A stretch of 34,644 bases of DNA from Acidiferrobacteraceae bacterium (GTDB taxonomy: Bacteria > Pseudomonadota > Gammaproteobacteria > Acidiferrobacterales > Acidiferrobacteraceae), in the NCBI GenBank assembly GCA_027343725.1, contig DAHWKH010000057.1:1-34644 (forward strand), written 5' to 3'. This document shows, one piece after another, positions 7,223 through 15,758 of this stretch; position 1 is the first letter of the stretch; each line of letters starts with the position of its first letter. A program made the position numbers and the translations under genes. The notes below the pieces were generated by a model that saw only the letters and a list, made by a program, of their open reading frames with translations, ran no database searches and had not been told where the DNA came from.

Positions 7223-7855
7223 TCACGGGGCGTCGGGCGCGATGAGTGCCGCGAGCTCGCGCCGGGTCGCGCGGTGCATCGGACGGCCGTCGACCGGGGA
7301 CAAGGGGAGTTCGCGCACGGCCTCGCGGCTCAAGACATAGAGCGCGAACGGGGTGTCGCCGGCCACGAACCGGAAGACCGGCACGGAGGCGACGCGGTCG
7401 TCGTTGTACCGCAGGCGCCGGTCCTCGAGGTCGAAGGGGATGCCGTGGCCTGACAGAAACAGGCCGACGTCCTCGGGGGACGACGCCGCGAGATGCAGCT
7501 GCACCTCGGAGAAGCGCGTCGCGGCCCCGCTCAAGACCTCGCCCACGAGTTGCGGCGCGAACTCCTGCAAGAGCGTCATGGCCTCGAGCGCGCTCTCGCG
7601 CAAGGCCCTGAGGGTTTGCGGCCAGTCCTGATGAAACAGCTCGAGGTGTTGTTTCATGGCCGCCTCGATCTCGGCGTTGCCCGGCCAGTTCTTGGTCTCC
7701 GGCAGGCTCAGGCGGTGCGCGGCCTTGCGTTTTGCGCTCTGGTAATCGCGCACCCCCTCGTCGGCCATGATGCGCGCGGCCTCGACGACGATCTTTTGGC
7801 GGTTCACGGCCTCGGATTTCCGGCCGCTGCTCGCGCGCCTGGTGTGACGTCCCAT
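7223..7855 (-). CDS. Conserved hypothetical protein, possible degenerate nucleotidyltransferase fold
   Basis: Function unknown. The 210-residue protein is soluble, with a basic start (MGRHTRRASSGRKSEAV). A helical region follows (EAARIMADEGVRDYQSAKRKAAHRL), then a segment GEVLSGAATRFSEVQLHL near residues 104-121. That segment resembles the G-S...S-D-I-D-L metal motif of Pol-beta-type nucleotidyltransferases, but both aspartates are replaced (S-E-V-Q-L). The C-terminal part has VPVFRFVAGDTPFALYVL and SPVDGRPMHRAT. Proteins like this recur as uncharacterised genes in related bacteria, as far as I recall. Its ATG follows the mrcA stop with no gap (TGAATG), so it is probably translated from the mrcA message. 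Confidence 0.75.
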   Translation of the reverse strand: MGRHTRRASSGRKSEAVNRQKIVVEAARIMADEGVRDYQSAKRKAAHRLSLPETKNWPGNAEIEAAMKQHLELFHQDWPQTLRALRESALEAMTLLQEFAPQLVGEVLSGAATRFSEVQLHLAASSPEDVGLFLSGHGIPFDLEDRRLRYNDDRVASVPVFRFVAGDTPFALYVLSREAVRELPLSPVDGRPMHRATRRELAALIAPDAP

Positions 7856-10273
7856 TCAGAAAAGCCCATGGCTGCGGACCGCCTGCGCCGGGAGCGGCGT
7901 GACCGGTCCGAACTGGCTGTGCAGGGCGGGCCTGCGGCCGGGCACCGTCCCCTTGATGAAGTATTCGCGCATCGCCTGCGGGTTCGAACGCCGGCAGCGC
8001 AGTCCGGTCACGCGATTGATGGTCGCGGTCACGATCCCCTTGGGTTTCGTGAACGGCGTGTCCGGCCGTCCGGCAAGCGCCCCGCCCATGTACTGGACCC
8101 AGATCGGCAAGGCCGCGTGCGCGCCGACCTCGTAACTGCCGAGCGATTTCGGCACCGGGAAACCGACCCAGACGGTGGTCTCGAGATAGGGGCTAAAGCC
8201 CGAGAACCAGGCGTTGCGTTCGTGGTTCGAGGTCCCGGTCTTGCCGGCGAGATCCCGGCGATGCAAGGTCAGGGCGAGCTGGCCCGTGCCCGAGCGGATC
8301 ACGTCCTGCATCATCGTGGTCATGATAAAGGCGTTTTGCGGGCTGATGGCCTGGACCGCGTAATGCGGGTTGCCGGGCGCAAGCGCGCTTCCCGACGGGG
8401 GCGGGACCGTGACCGGGTGGGCGCGCCACACGGTCTTGCCGGCCTCGTTCACGATCTTACGGATAAAGAAGGGGCGCACACGATACCCGCCGTTGGCGAA
8501 CACCGTGTAGCCGCGCGCCATCTCGAGCGGCGTCAGGGTCGCGCTGCCGAGCACCAGCGAGAGGCTGTGGGGCAGCTGCGAGGACTTGAACCCGAAACGC
8601 TCCGCATAGTGCACGGCGTAGCGGATGCCGACCGCGCGCAGGATCCGGATCGAGACCAGGTTGATGGATTGCGCAAGTCCCACCTGCATGCGCGTCAAGC
8701 CGCGAAAATGCCCGGAATAGTTGTGCGGCCGCCAGAGCTCGCCGTGGCGACCGCTGACCGCCACCACCGGCGCCCCGCTGAAGAGGCTCGCCGCGGTATA
8801 GCCCTTGGCGACCGCCGCCGAATACACGAAGGGCTTGAAGCTCGAGCCGGGCTGGCGGTAAGCCTGGATCACGGAGTTGAAGTTGTCGTGATAGAAGTCG
8901 AAGCCGCCGACGAGGGCCGCGATGGCACCGTTGTCCGGGCGCAGGGACACGAGCGCGGCATACGGCCGCGGGATCTCGGACAGCGCCCAGCGCGCCTTGC
9001 CTTCGTGCTGCAGGTACACGACATCCCCCACGGCCAGGATATCGGAGGCACTCCGGGGCGCCGGCCCCTCGGCGTCGACGCTGACGAAGCGCGCGGCCCA
9101 CTGCAGCCCCGGCCAGCCCACGCGCACGCGGCGGTGATCGAGGTCGTAGGCCTCGACCGAGTGGTGGCCGACGGCGGTGACGATCGCCGGCACGAGGCCG
9201 CCCACCGTCTGATAGGGTTTCAGGTCGTGATTGAGCGCGTGGCGGCTGACGGAACCCGACAAGGGCACGACGGCCGTCGGCCCATAGTAGCCGTGGCGGC
9301 GGTTGTAGGCGAGAAGGCCCGCGCGCACCGACTGGTCGGCCGCCGTCTGCTCGCGCGCCCCCAGGGTCGTGTAGACGCGGTAGCCGCCATCGTAGGTCTT
9401 GTGCTTGCCGTAGTGCTTCACCATATACTCGCGCACCATTTCCGCCACGTAGGGGGCGTGCACCTGATAATGAATGGTATGGGCGCGCGTCGCGACCGGC
9501 GAGGCGTTGGCGGCGGCGTATTGGGCGGCGGTGATGTCGCCGAGGGCGCGCATGCGTTGGAGCACGTATTGGCGGCGCCGGCGCGCGTTGTGCGGGTGCT
9601 GGATCGGGTTGTCGGCCGACGGCGCTTGCGGCAGGCCCGCCAGCATCGCGAGTTCGGGGAGCGAGAGCTTTTTCAGGGGCTTGCCGTAATAGACGTGGGC
9701 CGCGGCGCCGAAGCCGTAGGCGTGGTTGCCGAGGAAGATCTTGTTGAGATAGAGCGTCAGGATGGTGTTCTTGCTGAGCTCCCGGGCGATCTTGAAGGAC
9801 AGCAGCACCTCCTTGATCTTGCGCGTGAACGTCTTCCTCGGGGTGAGGAAGTAGTTGCGCGCGACCTGCATGGTGATGGTGCTCGCGCCCTGGGCCTTGC
9901 GCCCCGTCACGACATCGACCCACGCGGCGCGCAGGATGCCCAGGGGATCGATGCCGGGGTTGGTGTAGAAGTTCTTGTCTTCGGCCGCGAGCACCGCCTG
10001 GACGAGCGTCGGCGGGACCTGTTTCAAGGTCACGGGCATGCGCTCCTCGTTCCCGAACTGGGCGATGAGCTTGCCGTGGCGCGTCAGGACCTGGAGCGGG
10101 GCCCGCAGGCGCTTTTTCGTGATGTCATGGACCGAGGGGAGGGTCGGCGCGAACACCAGGGCCGTCACTCCGGCGACCAGCACGCCGGCGGCGAACAGCC
10201 CGAAGAAGAGGATGAGCAACCGAAATCCGAGCCGGCGCCGCAATGGCCCTCCGGGCGTGCGTGTAGGGTCCAT
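7856..10273 (-). CDS. mrcA: Bifunctional penicillin-binding protein 1A (glycosyltransferase/transpeptidase)
   Basis: Polymerises and cross-links peptidoglycan at the periplasmic face of the inner membrane. The 805-residue protein has a single N-terminal membrane anchor (about 17-42) and a GT51 glycosyltransferase domain with catalytic Glu98 in AAEDKNFY and GASTITMQVARN. An OB-like insertion follows (about 340-435). The transpeptidase carries Ser477 in SSFK, Ser-Ile-Asn at 536-538 and KTG at 678-680. Length and the OB insert fit PBP1A rather than PBP1B. The gene is divergent from pilM, the usual gammaproteobacterial arrangement. A hypothetical gene follows with no spacer. Confidence 0.97.
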   Translation of the reverse strand: MDPTRTPGGPLRRRLGFRLLILFFGLFAAGVLVAGVTALVFAPTLPSVHDITKKRLRAPLQVLTRHGKLIAQFGNEERMPVTLKQVPPTLVQAVLAAEDKNFYTNPGIDPLGILRAAWVDVVTGRKAQGASTITMQVARNYFLTPRKTFTRKIKEVLLSFKIARELSKNTILTLYLNKIFLGNHAYGFGAAAHVYYGKPLKKLSLPELAMLAGLPQAPSADNPIQHPHNARRRRQYVLQRMRALGDITAAQYAAANASPVATRAHTIHYQVHAPYVAEMVREYMVKHYGKHKTYDGGYRVYTTLGAREQTAADQSVRAGLLAYNRRHGYYGPTAVVPLSGSVSRHALNHDLKPYQTVGGLVPAIVTAVGHHSVEAYDLDHRRVRVGWPGLQWAARFVSVDAEGPAPRSASDILAVGDVVYLQHEGKARWALSEIPRPYAALVSLRPDNGAIAALVGGFDFYHDNFNSVIQAYRQPGSSFKPFVYSAAVAKGYTAASLFSGAPVVAVSGRHGELWRPHNYSGHFRGLTRMQVGLAQSINLVSIRILRAVGIRYAVHYAERFGFKSSQLPHSLSLVLGSATLTPLEMARGYTVFANGGYRVRPFFIRKIVNEAGKTVWRAHPVTVPPPSGSALAPGNPHYAVQAISPQNAFIMTTMMQDVIRSGTGQLALTLHRRDLAGKTGTSNHERNAWFSGFSPYLETTVWVGFPVPKSLGSYEVGAHAALPIWVQYMGGALAGRPDTPFTKPKGIVTATINRVTGLRCRRSNPQAMREYFIKGTVPGRRPALHSQFGPVTPLPAQAVRSHGLF

Positions 10274-10300
10274 AAAGTCTCGATCCGCAGGAATGTCCCA

Positions 10301-10329
10301 AGTATAAGGCGAAACACCGCGACCCCCAA
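10301..10329 (-). promoter_or_regulatory. Candidate mrcA promoter
   Basis: Reading leftwards, TATACT (10306-10301) matches five of six -10 bases. Seventeen base pairs upstream TTGGGG (10329-10324) is a poor -35. The start would fall near 10294, about 21 nt before the mrcA ATG. Confidence 0.45.
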
Positions 10330-10336
10330 AGAGTAT

Positions 10337-10366
10337 TTGTCACCGCGGCATTTCGTGATCTATAGT
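10337..10366 (+). promoter_or_regulatory. Sigma70 promoter of the pilMNOPQ operon
   Basis: TTGTCA (10337-10342), an 18-bp spacer and TATAGT (10361-10366) are five-of-six matches at both hexamers. The start would be near 10373, about 53 nt before the pilM start. It lies within 8 bp of the -35 of the divergent mrcA promoter, so the two could interfere or share a regulator. Confidence 0.6.
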
Positions 10367-10425
10367 CAGTTAAGCTCATCTAAAGAGCGATTTACCGGGC
10401 ATAAGTTCCGGGAAAAGGGAGGAAA

Positions 10426-11490
10426 TTGGCTCTACTCAACCGCAAAACCCCGCCGCTCGTCGGCCTGGACATCAGTACGTCGTCGATCAAGGTGCTGGAG
10501 TTGAGCCGAAACCAGAACCAGTATCGCGTGGAGCGTTACGCGGTGGAGCCCCTGCCGCAGAACGCGATCGTCGAGCGCGCGATCGCCGATATCGAACAGG
10601 TGGCGGCGACCATCGACCGCGCCATCAAGCGTTCGGGCACGCGGCTGCGGCACGTCGCGGTCGCGGTCGCCGCCACCCAGGCCATCAGCAAGTCCCTGCG
10701 CATGCCGGCGGGGCTCACGGAGACCGAGCTCCAGACCCAGATCGAGATGGAGGCCGAGCATTACATCCCCTATCCGCTGAACGAGGTGAATCTCGATTTC
10801 CAGGTGCTGGGGCCGGCCGAGGACAACGCCGAGGAGGTGGAGGTGCTGATCGCAGCCTGCCGCAAGGAGGTCGTGGACGACTATCTGGCCGTGATCCAGA
10901 CACACGGTTACCAGGCCCAGATCGTGGACATCGAGACCTACGCGATGGAGAACGCCTATGCGCTCATCGCCGAACACATGGCCGGCGGGGGGCTTGAGAA
11001 GACGGTCGCGGTTTACGACATCGGTGCCACCACCATGACCCTGAACGTCATGCACGACAAGCGCTCGGTCTACAGCCGCTCGCACAGTTTCGGCGGGCGC
11101 CAGCTCACCGAGGAGATCCAGCACCGTTACGGCCTGTCGTACGAGGAGGCGGGGCTTGCCAAGAAGCAGGGGGGCCTGCCCAACAACTACGAGTCCGAGG
11201 TCCTGGCGCCGTTCACGGAGGCCTTGTGTCAGGAGGTGATGCGCGCCCTGCAGTTTTTTTACTCCTCGAGCCCCTTCAACGCCGTCGACCTCATTCTGCT
11301 CGCCGGGGGCTGCGCCCAGATCCCGGGCATCGACAAGCGGATCGCGAGCCGCCTCGGCGTGCCGGCGGCGGTCGCCAACCCGTTCGCCGGCATGAGCCTC
11401 TCGTCGCGCATCAAGCCGCAGATTTTCACAAATGAGACCCCGTCGCTCATGGTCGGCTGCGGGCTCGCGTTGCGGAGTTTCGCGCTATGA
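10426..11490 (+). CDS. pilM: Type IV pilus inner-membrane platform protein PilM
   Basis: Actin-like cytoplasmic ATP-binding protein that binds the N-terminal tail of PilN and links the pilus alignment complex to the motor. The 354-residue product equals the Pseudomonas PilM length. It has the FtsA-like GLDISTSSIKVLELS near residues 13-27, AVYDIGATTMTLNV as the second phosphate motif, and LILLAGGCAQIPGI near the C terminus. The start is TTG at 10426, chosen because AAGGGAGG ends just upstream and the next sequence is the expected N terminus. It is the first gene of pilMNOPQ, and its stop overlaps the pilN start as ATGA. Confidence 0.95.
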   Translation: MALLNRKTPPLVGLDISTSSIKVLELSRNQNQYRVERYAVEPLPQNAIVERAIADIEQVAATIDRAIKRSGTRLRHVAVAVAATQAISKSLRMPAGLTETELQTQIEMEAEHYIPYPLNEVNLDFQVLGPAEDNAEEVEVLIAACRKEVVDDYLAVIQTHGYQAQIVDIETYAMENAYALIAEHMAGGGLEKTVAVYDIGATTMTLNVMHDKRSVYSRSHSFGGRQLTEEIQHRYGLSYEEAGLAKKQGGLPNNYESEVLAPFTEALCQEVMRALQFFYSSSPFNAVDLILLAGGCAQIPGIDKRIASRLGVPAAVANPFAGMSLSSRIKPQIFTNETPSLMVGCGLALRSFAL

Positions 11491-12065
11491 TGCGCCTGAA
11501 TCTCCTGCCGTGGCGCGAGCAACGGCGCAAGGAACGCGAGGGCCAGCTCTTGCGTCTGACGGCGCTTGCCTGGGTCGGCGTGCTGCTGGTGCTTTTCTAT
11601 GTCCATCTGCAGCTCGGTTCGCTCGTGACCCATCAGCAGGCCCGCAACGGCTACCTCCAGCAGCAGATCGGGCTCATGAATACCCAAATCCACAAGATCG
11701 CCTTGATCAAGAAGGCGCGCGCGGCGCTTTTGTCGCGCATGCACGTGATCGAGCGGTTGCAGATGGACCGCATGCAGATCGTGCACAGCTTCAATGGACT
11801 AGCGCTCGCGGTGCCCGCGGGCGTCTATCTGACGGCGGTCACCGAGAAGGGCCAGGCCTTTACGATCGCAGGCGTCGCGCAGTCGAACGAGCGGATCTCG
11901 GAGTTCATGCGCCGCCTTTCGGGCTCGCCGTGGTTCATGAACCCGGTCTTGAACGTCATCAATGTGGTGAAGGCGGGCAATGAGCGGCTGAGCGATTTCA
12001 AGCTCGCGGTCCAGGGCAAGGGCATGCCGCCGAAGAAGAAGGCGCATCCGGTGGTGAGGAGATAA
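11487..12065 (+). CDS. pilN: Type IV pilus assembly protein PilN
   Basis: Bitopic inner-membrane protein of the pilus alignment subcomplex; its cytoplasmic tail docks into PilM and its periplasmic part pairs with PilO. The 192-residue product begins with the conserved tail MMRLNLLPWRE, the PilM-binding motif. A transmembrane helix (about 25-43, LTALAWVGVLLVLFYVHL), a coiled-coil stretch (about 45-90) and a small ferredoxin-like periplasmic domain follow. The start overlaps the pilM stop; a second ATG one codon later (11490) is equally possible. Translation is probably coupled. Confidence 0.94.
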   Translation: MMRLNLLPWREQRRKEREGQLLRLTALAWVGVLLVLFYVHLQLGSLVTHQQARNGYLQQQIGLMNTQIHKIALIKKARAALLSRMHVIERLQMDRMQIVHSFNGLALAVPAGVYLTAVTEKGQAFTIAGVAQSNERISEFMRRLSGSPWFMNPVLNVINVVKAGNERLSDFKLAVQGKGMPPKKKAHPVVRR

Positions 12066-12067
12066 CC

Positions 12068-12670
12068 GTGGAGTGGCAGCAAACCCTCGAGGAACTGAAG
12101 ACCGTCGATCTCAACAATCTGGCGGCGGCGCCTTACTCGGCCAAGGTGGTCGGCGCGGGCTTGTCATGCGTCCTGCTGTTGGTCCTCGGCTATTGGTTTT
12201 TCATCCGCGGACAGATCACGGAGGACAACCAGCTGCGCCACCAGGAGCAGGTCCTGAAGCAGCAATTCGTTCACGAGCGCACCGAGGCCGATGACCTGCC
12301 GGCCTACGAGCAGCAGATGAAGAAGATGAAGGCCCTGTTCGGCGGGCTGCTGCAGGAGCTGCCGGACACCACCCATATGCCGGAGTTCGTGACCGAGGTC
12401 ACGCGCGCCGGCAAGAGCACGGGCCTGAAGTTCGTGCTCCTGAAGCCCGAAGGCGAGGTGCCGAAGGACTTCTATGCCCTGCTTCCGATCCGCCTGACGG
12501 TCGCCGGCACCTACGGCCAGCTCGGCCGTTTCGTGGGCGACATCGCGGCCTTGCCGCGGATCGTGACGCTTGGCGACGTGAAGATCGCCGCGAAAAAGGG
12601 AGACCTGCTCACCATGTCGATGACGGCGCGCACCTACCGCTATCTCAAGCACCGGGTGGTCCGCAAATGA
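12068..12670 (+). CDS. pilO: Type IV pilus assembly protein PilO
   Basis: Inner-membrane partner of PilN, and with it the anchor for the PilP lipoprotein. The 200-residue product starts at GTG 12068, two bases after the pilN stop. It has the typical N terminus (LEELKTVDLNNLAAAPYSAK), a transmembrane helix at about 29-47 (GAGLSCVLLLVLGYWFFIRG), a coiled coil (50-90) and a ferredoxin-like periplasmic domain with LPIRLTVAGTYGQLGRFVGDIA. The stop overlaps the pilP ATG (ATGA). Confidence 0.94.
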   Translation: MEWQQTLEELKTVDLNNLAAAPYSAKVVGAGLSCVLLLVLGYWFFIRGQITEDNQLRHQEQVLKQQFVHERTEADDLPAYEQQMKKMKALFGGLLQELPDTTHMPEFVTEVTRAGKSTGLKFVLLKPEGEVPKDFYALLPIRLTVAGTYGQLGRFVGDIAALPRIVTLGDVKIAAKKGDLLTMSMTARTYRYLKHRVVRK

Positions 12671-13167
12671 GGACGCGTGTCGTGGCGGCCGTGGCCGCGG
12701 GTCTCTTGCTCGGCGGATGCTCCGGGGGCCAGAACAGCATGAGCGCGCTCGAGCACTTCGTGACGACCGCCGCGGCCGGCTATCACCCGCCGGTGAAGCC
12801 GGTGCCGAAGATCAAGCCGCCGAAGCTCGTCGCGTTCCATATGCGCGGGCGCGTCGACCCCTTCGAGCCGTTTGCCATGCGCCTGCCGGCGCGTAGCCCC
12901 AATCCTTACCATAACCTGCCCAAGGGTCCCCTCCAGCACTATCCGCTCGATGCCCTCACCATGGTGGGCACGCTCGCCGCGGGCCCCCATCTCTGGGCCG
13001 TCGTGATGACGCCGGACGGCTCGTCCTATCGCGTGCGCGTGGGGATGTTGATGGGCCGGCATTACGGCAAGGTCGTTCGCATAACCCCCAAGAAACTCTC
13101 CGTTGTGGAGACCGTGGCCGGCCCGACCGGCTGGGTCAAACAGCCGGCGAGCTTGGATATCAAGTGA
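12667..13167 (+). CDS. pilP: Type IV pilus lipoprotein PilP
   Basis: Inner-membrane lipoprotein that bridges PilN/PilO to the N0 domain of the PilQ secretin. The 166-residue precursor has a short signal with lipobox LGGC, so Cys18 is the predicted lipidated residue. It is followed by an extended linker (about 22-70, rich in Pro and Lys) containing GRVDPFEPF, and by a small beta domain (about 95-160) with LDALTMVGTLAAGPHLWAVV and YRVRVGMLMG. The start overlaps the pilO stop. Sixteen bases separate its stop from pilQ. Confidence 0.92.
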   Translation: MRTRVVAAVAAGLLLGGCSGGQNSMSALEHFVTTAAAGYHPPVKPVPKIKPPKLVAFHMRGRVDPFEPFAMRLPARSPNPYHNLPKGPLQHYPLDALTMVGTLAAGPHLWAVVMTPDGSSYRVRVGMLMGRHYGKVVRITPKKLSVVETVAGPTGWVKQPASLDIK

Positions 13168-13183
13168 TGAAGGGAGTCTTACC

Positions 13184-15727
13184 ATGATCAAGAAAGCGCT
13201 CGCGACCCTTGTCGTCGCGGTGTTCGCGACGGCCTTGGCCCATGCCGCCACACTCACCGGGCTGTCCTGGGCCGCGACCTCGCGGGCCCCGGCCCTGCGG
13301 CTCGTGATCCGCGGCCATCGCCACGGCCGGGGGCAGACCCTCCATCACGGGCGCGTCCTGCGCGTGGTCTTGAGGCATACCCGCCTCGGGCCGCTCGTCA
13401 AGGACTTGGCCGGTAGCGGCGAGGTGAAGGGGGTGTACCCGTATCTCGCGGATCATGGCAAGGGCGTCGATGTCGACATCCTGCTCCGCAAAAAGGGGTC
13501 CCTGAAGCTCGTGCGCACGGCCTACGGTTACAACGCCCTATTGCCCGGCATCGCGGTGGGGGCCAAGCGCCCCGCGGGCCCCGCGCAGGCGCGCCCGGCC
13601 ATCATGCAGCTGCCCGCACGCCGCAAGGCCGCGGGCAACGCGCTCACGAACATGAGCTTCTTTGCGTTCCCGGGCAATCGCATCGAGCTGCACTTCGTGA
13701 CCCGCCATCGCCCCAAGGCCCCCTCGGCCTTCGTGCTCACGAAGCCCGCCATGATCGTCCTCGACATGCCGGACACGGCCTTGAGCACGCCGCTCAACCA
13801 TCTGCACGTGGGGCAGGGGGACGTGCAAGGCGTGACCGCGGTCGAGGCCAACCACATGACGCGCGTCGTCATCCGGCTCGTCAATTCGGCCGCCTATCGC
13901 GCCTACGTCCGCCCGCACGCCCTGAACGTCGTGGTGGCGAGCCCCAATCTGCGCATCGCGCAGGCGCAGGTGCCGAAGCCCCGCACCCCGGTCTTGCCGC
14001 CCAAGCCGAGTCAGCTCGGGCGCTACCGGATCCGCGCCATCCACTTCCATCGCGGGCGCAACGGCGCGGCCAAGCTCGAGGTGCGCTTGTCGAGCTCCAA
14101 CGTCGCCACGAGCGTGCACAATCGCGGCCACCGCATCGTGTTGACCTTCCATGACACGCACGTCACGCGCGCCCAGGAGCGCCGCCTCGTGGTCACTGAT
14201 TTCGCGACCCCGGTGGACACCATCCGCACCTTCCAGGATCGGCGCAACACGCGCATGGTGCTGCACGCCTACGGCCACTACAACCAAGTCGGCTATCAGG
14301 CGGGGCGCACCTTCCTGTTGCGGGTGACGCCCATCCCGCACCACGTGTATCGCGCCATGGAGCGCAAGAAACACCGCTTCGCGAGCCGCAAGATCACGCT
14401 CAATTTCCAGCACATCGGGGTGCGTGCCGCCTTGCAGGTGCTCGCGAACTTCAGCGGGCTCAATTTCGTGACCACGGGCGCCGTGCACGGAAAGCTCACC
14501 CTCGAATTGCACGCGGTGCCGTGGAAGCAGGCGCTGAACCTGATCCTGAAGATGGAAAACCTCGGCATGCAGCGCACCGGCAACATCATCATGGTGGCGC
14601 CGGCGGCGCAGCTCGCGAAACAGGAGCAGGCCCACCTGGCGGCCGCGGCCGCGGCGCGCAAGCTCGAGCCCTTGGAGACGGTCCTCGTCCGTCTGAATTA
14701 CGCCAAGGCCTCGCAGATCGCGAACGTCCTCAAATCGACGCGGACGGTGGGGCCGTCGGGGCCGGCGATGCCGTTTAGCTCGGTCAGCTACAGCAAGGCC
14801 CTGACGCAGACGACCTCGCTCTTGTCCAAGCGCGGCCAGGTGACGGTCGACAAGCGCACGAACTCGCTCATCATCCAGGACACGCCGCAGCGCATCCGCG
14901 CCATTCGCCGCCTGATCGCGAAGCTCGATCGGCCCGTGCGCCAGGTGTTGATCGAGGCGCGCCTCGTCGAGGCGAACGACGGGTTCAACAAGAGCCTCGG
15001 CGCGCAGCTCGGCCTCAACTACTCCTACAGCACGCCGTCGACGAACATCTCGACCTGCCCCGCGGCCCAATGCGTCAATTCCGGGTCCTCGGGCATGCCG
15101 GGCTCGAAGGCTGGCACGTTGTCCAGCACCTCGCTCGGGGCCTTCAACGTGAACCTGCCGTCGAACGGGATCGGCACGACCTTGCCCGCGACCTTCGCGC
15201 TCACGATCGCGAAACTCGCGAACAACAACCTCCTGAACCTCGAGCTGTCGGCCTTGCAGGCGGAGAACAAGGGCAAGATCATCTCGAGCCCGCGGCTCAT
15301 CACGGCCAACGACCAGAAGGCCTCGATCAAACAGGGCCAGGAGCAGTTCTTCAACCTCGGTTTCGGGCAGAGCATGCTCCAGCAGGCGGTCCTGGGTCTG
15401 TCGGTCACGCCGCAGATCACGCCCGACAACCGCATCATCATGGGCGTGAAGATCACCGACAACAGCTTCGCGAACGCGACCGCGGGGACCTTGGACGAGA
15501 AAAGCATCAAGACCCAGGTGCTCGTGAACAACGGCCAGACGGTGGTGATCGGCGGCATTTATCAGAACAGCCGCCTGCACACGGTCACCAAGGTGCCGCT
15601 CCTCGGAGATATCCCGTTGATCGGCTATCTGTTCCGCAACACGAACGTGGACAACACCCGTACGGAGCTGCTCATTTTCCTGACGCCGCGCATCCTGGCG
15701 CCGTCGCTGTCGCTGCAGTCGGGTTGA
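13184..15727 (+). CDS. pilQ: Type IV pilus secretin PilQ
   Basis: Outer-membrane secretin channel through which the pilus fibre passes. The 847-residue precursor starts at ATG 13184 with an AGGGAG upstream and a signal peptide ending in AHA (about residue 21). Three AMIN-like beta domains seem to follow (about 23-112, 157-255 and 280-383), then the secretin N0 domain (about 400-475), an N1/short domain (497-582) and the secretin barrel (about 588-838). The barrel contains VLIEARLVEAN, ISSPRLITANDQKA, VPLLGDIPLIGYLF and TELLIFLTPRI. Most PilQ proteins have one or two AMIN domains and about 700 residues, so this one is long. An insert near 620-650 carries a Cys pair (Cys625, Cys630) and is Ser/Gly-rich. 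Confidence 0.95.
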   Translation: MIKKALATLVVAVFATALAHAATLTGLSWAATSRAPALRLVIRGHRHGRGQTLHHGRVLRVVLRHTRLGPLVKDLAGSGEVKGVYPYLADHGKGVDVDILLRKKGSLKLVRTAYGYNALLPGIAVGAKRPAGPAQARPAIMQLPARRKAAGNALTNMSFFAFPGNRIELHFVTRHRPKAPSAFVLTKPAMIVLDMPDTALSTPLNHLHVGQGDVQGVTAVEANHMTRVVIRLVNSAAYRAYVRPHALNVVVASPNLRIAQAQVPKPRTPVLPPKPSQLGRYRIRAIHFHRGRNGAAKLEVRLSSSNVATSVHNRGHRIVLTFHDTHVTRAQERRLVVTDFATPVDTIRTFQDRRNTRMVLHAYGHYNQVGYQAGRTFLLRVTPIPHHVYRAMERKKHRFASRKITLNFQHIGVRAALQVLANFSGLNFVTTGAVHGKLTLELHAVPWKQALNLILKMENLGMQRTGNIIMVAPAAQLAKQEQAHLAAAAAARKLEPLETVLVRLNYAKASQIANVLKSTRTVGPSGPAMPFSSVSYSKALTQTTSLLSKRGQVTVDKRTNSLIIQDTPQRIRAIRRLIAKLDRPVRQVLIEARLVEANDGFNKSLGAQLGLNYSYSTPSTNISTCPAAQCVNSGSSGMPGSKAGTLSSTSLGAFNVNLPSNGIGTTLPATFALTIAKLANNNLLNLELSALQAENKGKIISSPRLITANDQKASIKQGQEQFFNLGFGQSMLQQAVLGLSVTPQITPDNRIIMGVKITDNSFANATAGTLDEKSIKTQVLVNNGQTVVIGGIYQNSRLHTVTKVPLLGDIPLIGYLFRNTNVDNTRTELLIFLTPRILAPSLSLQSG

Positions 15728-15758
15728 TTTCGCGCGCCGTCCCTGGCATACGATCGCC

